The notes below the pieces were generated by a model that was not told where the DNA came from, did no database searches, and worked only from the letters and a program-made list of their open reading frames with translations. Shown here in pieces: positions 23,815-36,104 of a stretch of 64,000 nt of DNA. Numbering within the stretch: the first letter of the stretch is position 1; every line of letters starts with the position of its first letter. Location: NCBI RefSeq assembly GCF_030272615.1, contig NC_081412.1, positions 664,790,481 to 664,854,480 of the forward strand. Reading direction: 5' to 3'. A program made the translations under genes and the position numbers. Origin of the DNA: Cryptomeria japonica. Lineage: Eukaryota > Streptophyta > Pinopsida > Cupressales > Cupressaceae.

Positions 23815-26800
23815 ATAGAAAGGTTGGGAATTATGCAAGGGACCATCCATCTAAGGCTTCTATAGCTATTAAGAAAGTGTAGAAGAAGAAGGAGCCTCTA
23901 AAGTCTCTAGAGGAGAAGGTGGTTGAAGATGTGTTTAAGGCTATCCCTAGTAAGGACCCTGAGGTTTCCCTACGTATTAATTTGTTGACTTGCCCTCAGC
24001 TCCTAGGAGAGTTTATTTAGAGGAAAACGATATCCTAGATGGGAATGCCAATTTAGTTGTCTTGGTGGTCAATATCGCTAATGACTCTGATCCAAGGTCT
24101 AATTCGATGGGTTCTACGATTGAGAAGGTGGTGGATGATTGTTGGTTGGTTTCAAAAATATACCCCCAGGGAGCTTCTATTTCTATTGAGGAGGAGTTGT
24201 TTATGGTGTTTAAGGTAAGAAATAGGAGGAAAGATTCTCCTCCTCCTAGCTCTATTGGGGTTAAGACTAGGAACTATCAGAAAGCTGACTGTGGATCTGA
24301 GTCAAAGAGTGTTGGTAAACTTTTGGGTATTATGAATAGAGAGACAAAGTAAGTTTGATGTTGTGAAAGGGACATAGAGAACTCTTCACCAGATGGGCCT
24401 TGTTGGCTCACCACATTGAACTTCCAAATGAAGACTATATCATGGAATATACAAGAGATGAACAATACTCATAATCATGATCTCCTATCTAATATGATTT
24501 GAGATCATAAACCTGACATTTTTTCTTGTGCAAGAGATGAAGATGCAAAAAAATAAACTTATTAAGTTTAAACTTTCTTTTTTAAGGATAACTTGGAGTT
24601 CATTGTTGTGATGTTGTTGGTGCCTCTAGGTGAACTACCACCTTTTGGAAACCTAGGTTGATTAAAAGAATGATGATTTTGTTTGAGCCTAGTCATATTG
24701 CTACTACAAGGGAACATTTAAGAGATAGAAATATTTGGATTATGTATAATATCTATGCTCCTAATGATAAGGTTCTAAGAAAGACCTCATTGTCCTTTCT
24801 TTGTGGATTTAGGTCTAAATTTTTTAGGTATCTAAATAGATTGTTACAAGAGGTTTTAATAGTAGTTGCGAGAAAAAGAGAGGAGGGAGACAACAAATTG
24901 AATCTTCTTTGATTCATGAATTCCCAAGGTCTCCAAGATCTAGATCTGGTTGGCTCAACTTTCACTAGGTCAAATAGATGTAGTGGGAGTGATCTCATCT
25001 AGGTTAAACTAGATAGGGCTTTGATCCCTCCAGAATGGATTTCTCATTATACTTGCTCCCTTTCCTCCTTATCTTGTATTGTCTCTTATCCCTTCCCGAT
25101 TGTCCATGCATCTTCTTTAAGGAATTGTAAAAAGTCCTTCCCTTTAAGATTTGAGAAGATGTCGACTTTGACCCCTAACCTCCCTGATAAGATTAAAGAA
25201 TGGTGGAATGTTGATGTGTCTGGAATTGCTACATATAAAGTTTCCAAAAATCTTGCCTCAACCAAAACTAATATTTTGAAGTGGAATAAATCATCCTTCG
25301 GTAATATTTTTAAATAAAAAAGTAAGCTTAAAGATAATTTTGATGATGTCTAGAAGGAAATTCAACTATCTAGGTTCTCCCTGACTATTATGGATCATGA
25401 GATTTCTATTTTTCCTCAACTTCATGATATCATTGCTAAGGAGAAGAAATATTGGAAGCAAAGATCTAGAGTGGTTTGGCTAGAAAGTGAGAACCATAAT
25501 ACTAAGTTTTTTCATACTTTCAAGCTCAAGCATAAAGCTACTAATAGAAATCAGTCTATTTCTCATACCAATGCTAAGTTAGATATGAATGAAGATATCA
25601 TGGTTGTCAAGATGGATTTTTTCTCCTCAATTATTTCCAATGATCAACTGCTTGTGCAAGATAGCCAATTGGATATTGTCAAGAATATTCCTTGCTTGGT
25701 GTTAGAGGATATGAACAATCTGCTCTCCAAGATTCTTTCTAATGAGGAGATGTGTGTTGTTGTCTTCTCCTTTGATGTTAATAAGGCCTTAGGAAAGGAT
25801 GGTTTCTTGATGTTTTTTGTTCAAATATTCTAGGATCTGTCATTGCTAGGGATGTTATTGGAGCTGCTAGGGAATGTTTTGGCTCTCACTTTCTTCTTAA
25901 GGAACTTAATGGTACTTTCCTTGTCCTCATACCTAAGAAATCTAGAGCAAATCATTTGCAATATTTTTCACCCAATCAACTTATGCAATTCTCTATATAA
26001 AATCATTTCCAAAATTTTTGCAATGAGGTTGAAAGGTCTCATTCCTTGATTGATCTCTATCCAATTTAATGGTTTTGTTCTAGGGTGCCAAATCTTAGAT
26101 CTTATTCTTATTGTGCATGAGTATGAACTCCCTTTTGATTAACAAAATGATTAATTTCCTTCTAAAATTGGACCTCCTCAAGGTGTATGATCCAGTCAGT
26201 TGGAAATTTCTCTTCAATGTATTATGGGCCTTTGGTTTTGGGATTCACTTTTTACAATTGATCTCCAAGGTTGTTACCACTCCTAAATTCTCTATCACCA
26301 TCAATGGCTTATCCTCTAGAATTTTTTAGGCATCTAGAGCCATACAACAAGGTTTGTATTGGTAACCTCAAAGGCTTGTCCCCATCCTTTTCCCCATAGG
26401 TCTATTAAACAATACTTTGTTGATGATACTATTTTTCTTCATGAGAGCTCTATTTCAGAAGTAAAAAATCTTAAGAAAGTTCTATTGCAGTATGAAGAGG
26501 CCTTTGGTCAAAAGGCTAGTCTTCCCAAGAGCTCTATTTTCTTTTTGAATACTCTAGAGAAGAGATGTCAAAATTCCTCATATTCTTGGTTGCCAAATTT
26601 CTTTACTTCCTTCCACCTATTTGGATCTCCCCTTTTATGTGGGCCATGTTCCTAATTCTTTTTGGTCTAGCCTTATTGATAGATTCAAGCCAAACCTGTG
26701 GGTTGGAAAGGAGTTCTCCTTAGTCAAGCTAGAAATCATCAAATGATTAAAGCCTCTATATAATCTTCTAGTGTATGCTATGAGTCTCTTTCATGTCTTG

Positions 26801-27010
26801 AAGAAATTTACTTCCAAAATGGAACATATTTAGAAAAACTTCTTGAGGATTAGATCTGAAAACAAGAAAAGCTTGCATTATGTTGCTTGGGATCAAGTAT
26901 GTTTTCTTGAAAAAAATGGAGGTCTAGCAATTAGAAAGATCAAGGAATTTATCAATGGCCAATTGGAATTGGAATTTGGTGATGCTTCCATTCAGTTGAA
27001 GAGCATTAAA
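23815..27010 (+). mobile_element. LINE (non-LTR retrotransposon), worn, plus strand
   Basis: The order matches a plant L1-type LINE. First comes the end of ORF1: a zinc-knuckle-like tail KVGNYARDHP near 23820, then a charged C-part with an open frame 23990-24352. ORF2 starts at about 24430 (MKTISWNIQEMN, endonuclease start), with IYAPND-like sequence at about 24750. The pre-RT linker follows (25390-25833; KQRSRVVWLESENHNTKFFH), then RT motifs KLDLLKVYDPVSWKFLF (about 26170-26220) and YFVDDTIFLHE (about 26412). A post-RT segment ends with WDQVCFLEKNGGLAIRKIKEF to about 26960. There are many stops and several frame changes. The RNase H end is absent, and a copia fossil follows. Confidence 0.85.
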
Positions 27011-27587
27011 TAATTGATGGGTGTATAAATTGAAAGAATAAGAAGGAGAAAATAAATGCTATTAGGCAAGATTGGAGGTGAAGGGGTATGACTAGCAAAA
27101 TGGTATAAATTTTTATGAGATTATCTAAGTAGTTATGAAGATGACCATCATTCAAGTGGTTTTGGGCTTGACATTACTATATGTTCTTGAGTTAGAACAA
27201 CTTGATGTTAAAACTATATTTTTCCATGGGAACGTAGATGAGAAATTATGTATGCACCAACTTGAAGTTTTAACAAAAAAAGGGCATGGGGATTTGTATT
27301 GTAGATTAAGGAGAAATTCTTTTGGGCTCAAACAAGGTTCGTGATAATGGTACCTCAAGTTGGATTCCTTCATGGTTGAGTAATAGTTCAACATATGCAA
27401 ATCTGATCCATGTGTCTACTAAAAAGGTGTTGGGCCATGGTTAGTTTGTTTTATTTATTCTATATGTTGATGAAATGCTACTTATCAGCACTAGCATAAG
27501 CATTTTTTATGATTTGAAGCAACAATAATCTCACAATTCTACAATGAAGGATTTAGGGGAAGTTAAGAGGATTCTTGGTATGACCAT

Positions 27588-29251
27588 TGTTGGATGTTCC
27601 TGAGACTTTATTGGAATGATGTGTCGTCGTTGATGTCAACATATTCTTCTGTGTATTCTAGTGTCACAGTTTGGTTGAATGGGTTGGTTTATCCTGTGTA
27701 TTGCAGATGAGATGTTGCAAATTAAAGGGTTTCTAGCATGTTTGTTGTAGATGATTCATTCCTATATACAGAGGTCTGTGTGATGTTTTGATCAAGTTAT
27801 GAGACCTGATATTGAGGTTGATATTCAGTTGTTCATGTTATTCGGTATTTTAGTTTGTCCTCCAAATTGCTTTGAAATTGTTATATCTTTACTTGTGGAT
27901 ATATGGGATGTGCTCTGGACATTGATGTGCATCCTCAGTTGAATTGGTTCATGATTTGGATATCCACAAGTGAATCTTTCATTTTGACAGTCAGTTATGA
28001 TGGTGTGCTTGAGTTTTGATGGTGAGATGGTGATAGTTTTGGTAATTCAAGTTATTGCGGTTGTTGTGGTGCAATTCATGTTGTTTGTGAATGTTTCTAG
28101 AACATGTTCTATGCATATTTATTGTTTTTCATTAATTATTGTGCGTGTTATTGAAGATTTTATTTGTCCGATGATGTTCTTCATGTTGTACGACATTGTT
28201 GGTCATTGTAGCGTGTTGCAGATGATCGAGGCATAATTGTTGGAGGTGTTGAGTGTTTACAGTGTTGATTTGGGTCCAAAATATGTCTTATCCAACATTC
28301 TTTTGGTCCGCATATGTTGTTGTAGTGTGTCAGGTTATTATTTTGCAATTTGTATTGAGTGTTTAGCCAACCTTGAAATATAGGTTGATGTCTTGTATAA
28401 ATAAATGTAATAATCATGTGAGATGTATGTTTGTGATCTTTGAGTGAGTGTATGATTGAGTTATGCAACATTCTTGGTGATTGCAGCATGTTGTGAATGA
28501 TCAAGGCGTAATTGTTGGAGGTGTTGTGTTTTTGCAGTATTGATTTGAGTCCATACAATGTCTTAGCTGAGATTGTTTTGGCCCTCATATGTTGTTGTAG
28601 CATGTGAGGTTATTATTTTGTAATTTGTGTTGAGGGTTTAGTCGACCTTGAAATATAGGTTGATGCCTTGTATAAATAAATATAATAATCATATGAGATG
28701 CATGTTTGTGATCTTTGAGTGAGTGTATGATCTAGTTGTATGTACGAACATGTGATTTGATCTTTCAGAAGTGTCAAGGAGAGAAGAGAAGTATTGCAGA
28801 GTAGACTATGTGCTTAACCAGAACTATATCTAGGCATATGGAGATGCTATTTTCATAGCTCATGTAATCTAGATTATTGTCTGAATGCTTTTGTAAGTTA
28901 GTGAGACTTCACGAAAGGCAGTGAACCTTCCCTTAAGGTTTTAGCCTTTCTGGGTTTCTTGTTTGAGCGGTGAGCTCTAGGTAGTGTGCTTGAAGCATGT
29001 GCATTCCCCATTGTAATATTTCATTTACTCCTAACAGGGTATTATCTAATTGTGGGTAGGTTCCCACCATGGTTTTTCATTTAACAAGGTTTTCCATGTC
29101 AAAAATCTTTGTGTTATGTTTGATATTGATGTGGTGTTATTTCATCAAGTTTAACTATTAATTGTTAGAGCTGATCTGTTGTTTAAGTTGTAGAAATTTT
29201 TTGTCCAAACTGATTCACCCCCCCTCTTAGTTTGCAACATTGTTGCCAACA
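27588..29251. repeat. Solo LTR with 5-bp target duplication ACCAT
   Basis: Termini are TGTTGG...CCAACA (perfect 6-bp inverted repeat), flanked by ACCAT at 27583-27587 and 29252-29256. The 1664-bp unit contains a C-rich run near its right end (29217-29226) and GGTTTTCCATG-like sequence, so its sense is probably plus. Only one LTR is present and no internal region, as expected after LTR-LTR recombination. Short open frames inside (28181-28603 minus, 27997-28236 plus) are not genes. Confidence 0.92.
28190..28735 (+). repeat. 275-bp direct duplication with two TATA boxes inside the solo LTR
   Basis: GGCATAATTGTTGGAGGTGTT (28230) and GGCGTAATTGTTGGAGGTGTT (28505) start long similar blocks offset by 275 bp. 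The core-promoter-like TATAAATAAA occurs at 28396-28405 and again at 28671-28680, the same offset. The U3 promoter segment of this LTR was therefore duplicated. Confidence 0.85.
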
Positions 29252-29454
29252 ACCATAATCAAGGATACATGGAAGAGAGAGGTTATATTGTCTCAAGAGA
29301 AATACATTGAAGATGTCTTGTATAGATCAACATGAAGGGTGCCAAGGTAGTAAGCACTCCACTTGCTAATCACTTTCATTTATCATCCGAAATGTTTCTC
29401 AAACATAAGAAGAACAAGAAGACATATACTATATTCTATAATGGGAAAGGTATC

Positions 29455-29823
29455 TAAAATACAATTCTAACAAGACATGTGAGCTTTAAGGCTAAGATAG
29501 GGCACACAAATAAGGTCTCAAGCATTGCATAGATCTTAATGAGACATTGTAAACTTTCATACCAAAATCTTGGATGGATAAATCTAGATGTAGCTACCTC
29601 TTTAATCAAATCTTAGTCTTTTGATAAATGATCTCAATTATCATCTAAAAAGTCTTTAAATGCATTCCATTTATGTTGGATACTCAAATTGAAAAAGTAA
29701 ATCATTATACTTTTAATATATTACTAATTGTATATCATTAATATGAAAATCAATAAATTACAAATAATAATATTGTCAAATTATAAATCTAACCAATAGA
29801 GTATATATATATATATATATATA
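29455..29823. repeat. Duplicated RLP-cluster flank segment (copy B), ending in (TA)n
   Basis: It matches 16370-16740 block by block and ends in an alternating TA run (about 29802-29823), into which the large Tat element inserted. Confidence 0.65.
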
Positions 29824-31259
29824 TGTATGCGGGAAAAGTGGGTCGATAGAACTCAATATGTGAAAAATGTTCCAATAGACTTGTCCACACACACACACAC
29901 AGGACTTCTTGGTGCAAGCTGTGGAGTAACAAAGTATTACTTAGCTTCCCAAGGTGGGTCCCATGGTTCTCTATCTCACAATGTCCCTCAAACCAATGTT
30001 TTTGCTCTCAGATTACTGAGCAAAATGGTTTAGGGATGGCAAATGCAAGAATGAGGGATGCTTTTGATAGATTTTAGAATGATATGTATCCTAAGCTATG
30101 CATGATTCTAGAAATGCAATAAACTAACTATAAGATGACAAGGTTAGTAAACAAACTATCCTAATATGATATATTAGTCTATGATTGAGCTAAATGATAA
30201 AGAAAGTATTCTAAACATGCATATTTAGACTAATTTCTATTCTAAAGAGAGGCTAAATGATGAGCATAAAAATGATATATGAAAGCTTGAATGTATTTGA
30301 GCATAAGTGTGATACTACAAATTTGGAGGATGATTTAAAATGGAGGAATGAGAGCTCTATTTATAGCAAAAACAAGGCAATGGATGGTTAGGATTGAAAG
30401 AGTTGATCAAGGGTTGAGTTTGAAAGTTGGGGATCCATGTTTGCAATTTGCACCAATGAAATGGTGACAAGTGTCAACATAGGGTTGGGTTGAGAGAAGG
30501 GGTTGGAGGAATTAAATGTCTAAGAAGACCTCATGGTTATCTAGAGATAAGGGTTAAGCTTAAGTTAGGCTTACCTACTGGATTAAGAGTTAATCCAAGG
30601 ATAAACCCTTGTGCAAATGATTAAGAGATAATCATGGTCAAACATTAAAGGCTTGATGAGACCCTTGGGTTGGATGAAGGTTGAGTTAAAAGAAATTCTT
30701 TAACCATGTAAGGGGGTTTGAGTTAACCATTAATGGTTATTGAAGACTTTGGGGAATTAAGTGGTTGAAGACTTGAAGCCTTTAATGGTTATCAAAGACT
30801 TTGAGGATTTAAGAAGTGACTTCCCTTTTATTAGGGATGTGACAAAGTTTAGAAGATGGGTTAGGCTAATTAGAAGCGATTAGAAGATTCTAGAAGGGAT
30901 TAGAAAGGGGTTTAGGAAGGCAAGTGGGAGATGTAGGATTTTGCAAGTGGATGGAGGGATAATAGGATTTAATTGAAATAAAGTTAATTTAATTCAATTT
31001 GATTGCAATTTGGGGAAATTAAATAAATTAGATTTATTCAATTTAGGATAACTATTTAATTAAATTTGAATTTAATTAAAAGTGGATGGGGGGATTTAAT
31101 TGAATAAAATGATTTATTCATTAAATGGGTATAGTGAATTTAATTTAAATAAATTGAGTAATTTACTTAATAAAATAGAGGAATGTGGATAATTTAATTA
31201 AATAGAGAAATGAACATAAAATATTCATTTAAGAATATGGTCATTTTTATACGTCTACA
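29824..31259 (-). repeat. 3' LTR of the Tat element (1436 bp)
   Basis: Same ends and length as 46548-47983. It is preceded on the minus strand by the purine tract AAAGAGGGGCAAAA (31260-31273), which fixes the element's orientation. Confidence 0.93.
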
Positions 31260-31624
31260 TTTTGCCCCTCTTTGAAGTGACGTGTGTGCACATGTTATTT
31301 CAAAGAAAATGATGCATTATTGTAATTTAAGATCAAATGCCATTTATGTGTAGCTCTTTTGATTTGCAAGTCGTGCCCCAGATTTGATTGGATGTGTGAT
31401 GCCCCAGATTTGATATTTGATGGTGATGCCCCCTCGGGAGATGAATCAATATTTTGAAAATTTTTGATTTAATTTGATGAGTTGTGTGTGGTGTGTAGGA
31501 TTTCATCGATATAAAATGTGTGTATATTGATTCATCTCCTGATAATGTACTACGTGTAGGGTATAGGGGAGACTGCGACCATAGTACATGTCTGTTTGGA
31601 TAACCCTAACTTCATTTTCTCTCC

Positions 31625-31632
31625 TATAAAAG
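31625..31632 (+). promoter_or_regulatory. TATA box of the captured opposite-strand gene
   Basis: TATAAAAG in a CTCC...GGGG setting, on the strand opposite to gag-pol and outside the LTR. It suggests a private promoter for the PMD gene. Confidence 0.55.
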
Positions 31633-31868
31633 GGGAAAAGTGGTTTAATTAGATTCATTTGTTCATTGTTGACTTTGGAGAAAGAGAATTTGGTCTATAG
31701 AGAAAATGCCTATTCCGTATTCTAGACACCATTTCGAGCACGTTTGGAGGTACCAGAGACCTGCAGCGTATGGACCACCAGTAAGTCAACATTTTTACCC
31801 TCTTTTGATTTTTGATTTGGTCATTTTTAGTCATTTTTTTGATTTTTTAAAACTTGGTTTTAGCATTT

Positions 31869-32323
31869 TAGCACATCAAAGCCATAGATTAGCGCATACG
31901 AAGTTTAAGTAGCGCATCAAGTCGATTATTAGGGTCACGTCCAAAATAAAATAGGGTAGCGCATAGGAAATATAGGTAAGCGCATAGACGTAGAATAGTG
32001 CATGGAGATAGTCGGGTAGCACGTCAGGTCAATAGGTTAGCGCGTAGGGTAGACCTAGCGCATAGGGGTCACAGGGGTTCGCATGGGTAAGGTGGTTTAG
32101 CGCGTAGGGTTAACCTAGCGCATAGGGTCAAACAGGTAGCACCCAGGAGGTATAGATTAGCGTGTGTGTAGGGTTTAGCGCATAGGGAAGGTTAGGAAGT
32201 GCATGGGGGGAAAGATTTAGTGCATAGAGTCAGTCTAGTGCATTGGGTGAATAGATTAGCACGTAGGAAAAACAGCCTAGCGTGTGGGGGGATTTAGCGC
32301 AGCGGGTGTCTGTTTTAGCGCAT
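31869..32323 (+). repeat. Motif array A: octamer in inverse orientation, 21/21/18-bp rhythm
   Basis: About 22 copies resembling TAGCGCAT, the reverse complement of the motif in arrays B and C, run from 31869 to 32323. From 31996 the starts are 32017, 32038, 32056, 32078, 32098, 32116, 32137, 32158, 32176, 32197, 32218, 32236, 32257, 32278, 32295 and 32316. Steps are mostly 21, 21, 18, so a 60-bp higher-order unit is present. It lies near the 3' end of the Tat element, inside the opposite-strand gene region. Confidence 0.9.
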
Positions 32324-32527
32324 CTGGAAAAAAATTTCAAGATGAGGTGATTTGGGAATTTGTTGTGTCATGCTGTCATGATTTTATGGGTTTGTCCAAT
32401 ATGAGTGTTGATATAAATTGTTTTGATTTGCGATATTTCAAGTTATGTCCAGATATCAATGTGATATTTTGATCAAAATATGATTTATTTGCGTACCCTG
32501 TTTCAAGTTCAATGTGTGAAGCCTGAT

Positions 32528-32695
32528 TTGTGTTACAAGCTCATATGGGTTGGAAACTTGAGTTGTTTTACAAGCTGATATGGGTGGGAAACTTGAGTTG
32601 TTTTACAAGTTTATGTGATTGTGGAGACTTGAGTTGTGTTACAAGTTTTGATATGGTTTTTGAGAACTTGAGTTGTTTTACAAGTTGATATGAAA
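32528..32695 (+). repeat. About 36-bp tandem repeat, five copies
   Basis: GAACTTGAGTTGTTTTACAAG recurs with small changes; TTACAAG starts near 32533, 32567, 32603, 32639 and 32678. It is located between motif array A and the PMD reading of the Tat element. Confidence 0.8.
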
Positions 32696-34709
32696 TGATA
32701 GGATTTTGAACTTGATGTAGATGAGCAAATCGTTTCATGTTGTTGATGTGAGTTTGATTTTGATATCTTTATTTGGATGTGGAAACTGATATTGGATTTG
32801 TTTTGCTTATTTGACATGAGCGATTGGGTGTGGTTCAGTCGCGAGAGAGATTTTCGAGACCGTGGTCATTGATACCGCGGTTGACCCAGGCTGATCTAGA
32901 TATCATCGAGAGATGTGGGTTGACCTCCCTATTAGATATGCCTCGGTTCACTATGAACCGGGGGCTACTGACAGCATTGGCAGAGAGGTGGCATAGCGAC
33001 ACAAACACCTTTCATTTTTCTATTGGAGAGATGACAGTCACACCAGAGGACTGTTACAGGATCCTGCGGATTCCTATAGTAGGTGCACTACTACCGTATG
33101 AGCAGTCGAAGGAGGGTGGGACAAAGGCTTTTCTCTGTATTTTTCATGATGAGATGGTCTGCGGTTATGAGATCCCATGGCAGAAGTTCTTAGACCTGGA
33201 TTACGCACCCCTTCCATCTGTACTAGCAGGGTTTATTGGTGGATTCTTTTGTCCTGATCGTAGGTCAAAGGGATTCTCTGTGGGATGGGGGCTGGTATTG
33301 GAGGAGATGGTCACATAGGGCGAAGGTTTTCATGGGGATCAGCTATGTTGGCCCATCTATACAGGGGTTTACAGGAGGTGGTATACCTTGGTTACGGTAG
33401 TTTGTTAGCTGGCGTGACACTGCTACAAGTATGGTGCTAGGAGCACATTCTAGTGGCGAGGCCACTAGCAGATAGAGACAGGCCCGTTGGAGCGACATAT
33501 GCCTATGGATACAGGGGTCTAGTTGTCTAGTGCAAGCTGGGCAAACTAGAGCATTGGAGGAGAGTGTTAGATGATATTGATATGGTCACATGGCGACCGT
33601 ATATAGGATGCGAGGTGTGGGCAGAGGATGGGCTGGAGATGCCCTTTGTATTTATGACTAGATACCTGATTGGGAGGACCCCGTTTGTTATAGAGAGGTT
33701 TGTGGTGACCCAAGTTTTGAGATAGTTTGGTCGCTAGCAGGGCTTTCCGTAGGGAGCTTGCCTATATGCATGGCGGAGGCAGGATGTAGCCAATTGGGGC
33801 CCGATCATTGACAGCACAGTGGCGGTAGAGGAGTTTGTCAGGTTGGCGGGGCAAATATGAGATTATGCCCCAGAGATTCTGGATGTGGGCATGACCGATG
33901 AGTTTGTCAGATTGTTTGCTGCGCGGGCGGTGGCCAAGATATCGGATCCGAAGGAGATGCGGCCAGCCTTTGATTCTGATGATGATGATGGAGAGGATGG
34001 AGGATGAGGACGAGGGAGAGGAGTCAGAGGGAGATGGGGAGAGAGAGGGAGGAGAGGAGATAGGGGTGTGGAGAGAGTAGTGGAATAGGGGGAGAGGTGG
34101 ATTGACTATTGGAGCCGGTGGAGAGGGGAGAGTGGGGGAGGTGTTAGCTGCAGTGGGGGGCACTGATGAGGTGAGGCGACCAGCACAAAGGAGGATGCAT
34201 GTGCTCCCACCCCCAGCACCGAGGACAGGCAGAGTGGGAGGGGTTTCCCTTGCACAGGTACTGCTACGGGTTCAGGTCCCTACACATGTTGAGGATGCAC
34301 AGATCCAGACCCTACAGGTTACTGTACAGTAGCTGTAGGCACAGGTGTTGACATATTAGTGGTAGATTGCATAGTTGACTACCAAGCGAGATACGGAGAT
34401 AGAGCGAAGGGGGTGAGCAGAGGAGCTGGTATCTAGTATGCAGAGAGCAGTGGCGGGTGGTTCAATGAGAGACACCCTGAGAGAGCTAGCATTGAGAGCT
34501 TAGGAGGTGGAGTACTACCGGCGGCAGTACCCAGGGATCGTCAAGTACAGAGCTTTGCACAGTCGAGATCTAGTCAATCTCAAGATACTAGGTCGCGGTC
34601 TGAGAGTTGAGGTGTCATAGGGCCACAGAGACAGGACCCTCCTAGAGATCCAGGGGCGGGGATATCTGGAGCTAGACCATCTCCGTCAGGGGATAGTCAT
34701 ACTTGAGAG

Positions 34710-36104
34710 ACATGGTCTCTGTTGTATTTTTGATCATTTGGATTCTTTGTACTGGACACAGTGTTGATACATTTTGTACATTTTGATCATTTTTGAGATA
34801 TATATATATATGGCACCATTTTCTTTGATCATGTGTGTGTGTTTATATGGATGCATGTTATGTGGGATATTTCTTTATTGTATGATGATATATATAATGT
34901 AATGTATGATGCAGGATGTATGCTTTTCTATGCTGTGAGATGTATCTTGAAAATGAGATGTATGATTTGATGAGATGTATCCTGAAAATGAGATGTAACT
35001 AAATTGAAAATGATATGCAATTAATCGTAAAATGATATGTAGCTATTTTTAAAATGATATGCAATTATGTTTTTGGTAGCATCCTCATTCTGTATTTGCC
35101 ATCCGATATAGCCATATGTTGTTTGCTTTCTTTGTAGGTATCATCATTGAGCATTGATTTGTTTAGGATATGTTGAAAATTTATACAAGCATAATGGTAT
35201 AATTGAACCATGATGACCTGAGAAAAATTTACATGATGTTTGATTTTGCAAGATAGCACAAGCGTCAAGGTATAATTGAACTAGGATGACCTGAGTGCGT
35301 ATTGCGTAAGTAGACAAGATTAAATCATTTGTATGCGTGAAGTGGAATCAGGCCGTTAGTGATGTTCGATGTATCACATCTCGAGGCAAGTATTCACATA
35401 GTACAAGTGATCACCTCCCAGATAAAAGACTAAGAAAATATTGGAAGTTCTTCATGATCTCTAGCTTTGAAGCATTTAGTGAGAAAAGGAAGAGAATCCA
35501 ATAATTAAAAAATTCAAAATGCAAAACTAGTCAAGATTTTTATGCGATAATGCAACATTCAGTACTTCAGAAAATCATCCATCCTTGATATTTCTGTGAA
35601 TTGTTTTGTTTTGTTTTGCGATGAAGCGTAGCTTTAGTTGTTGGATGCCATGTTGCTGAGTTTTGCAAGTAGTTTTGATGTCTTGACTGTTTGTATGTTT
35701 TGAATGATTTAATGCCCCTAGTTGAGTGTGCCTCTTGATGTGAATATGTACAGTGATTTCCAAGCCATGGTGGATTTGTGGTAAGAGGATATATATGGAT
35801 AAACCAGGATAGTGACTATGCTAAGTATGTCCTGAATAGATATGTGCTAAGTGTCGGGCGATGGCCGATAGTGTTTGTATGGATAAAATGGCGTGGAGAT
35901 AGATAGAGGAGCCATTCTTTCACAAGAGTGTCTGTTTACTAGGTTTTCACCATTTTTTTTATTTTTTTTTTTGCTTTTTCTGGATTTTTTATTTTTTTGA
36001 TTGTTTTTGGCTTTTTCTGTGCACTAGGCTACTTAAGTGTAGTATTTCTTTAGATGGGTGCTATTAGTGGGTTCGTCGAGCACATCTCCTTCTGAAGTTG
36101 TTAG
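34710..36104. other. Tat spacer between captured gene and integrase, non-coding
   Basis: AT-rich spacer where the two opposite-strand coding blocks converge. It contains short repeats (GTATAATTGAAC at 35198 and 35270; GATGTATC/GATATGCA-type repeats at 34940-35070) and T-rich tracts at 35945-36020. Confidence 0.55.

Larger units (their letters stand above)
27120..29440 (+). mobile_element. Ty1/copia RT fossil, split by a solo LTR
   Basis: 27120-27582 reads as copia reverse transcriptase (LELEQLDVKTIFFHGNVDE, then GLKQG, then LYVDEMLL, then MKDLGEVKRILGM). After a 1664-bp solo LTR the same domain resumes at 29257 (LSQEKYIEDVL, then STPLANHFHLSSEM) to about 29440. Only this middle part of the element is present. 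It is a broken fossil older than the solo LTR it hosts. Confidence 0.85.
31625..34700 (+). pseudogene. Opposite-strand captured gene with plant mobile domain (PMD)
   Basis: Encoded against gag-pol. A strong TATA box, TATAAAAG (31625-31632), lies 74 bases before an ATG (31706) opening a short reading with HHFEHVWRYQRPAAYGPP that ends at a donor-like AGTAAGT (about 31780). The main domain follows at 32824 onward: LTQADLDIIERCGLTSLLDMP, WHSDTNTFHFSIGEMTVTPEDCYRIL and a later SAMLAHLYRGL-type segment. This matches the plant mobile domain shared by MAIN/MAIL proteins and mobile elements. An acidic, Gly/Glu-rich tail follows (about 33930-34080). The copy is broken at several points. Antisense extra ORFs between integrase and the 3' LTR have been described in Tat elements, so this is an instance of that class. 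Confidence 0.78.

Noticed and set aside
28181-28603. 140-codon minus-strand ORF
   Set aside because: Lies wholly inside the solo LTR across its 275-bp duplication; low-complexity His/Asn/Thr-rich reading.
29802-29823. (TA)n as an independent regulatory site
   Set aside because: Simple repeat serving as the Tat target; no further signal.
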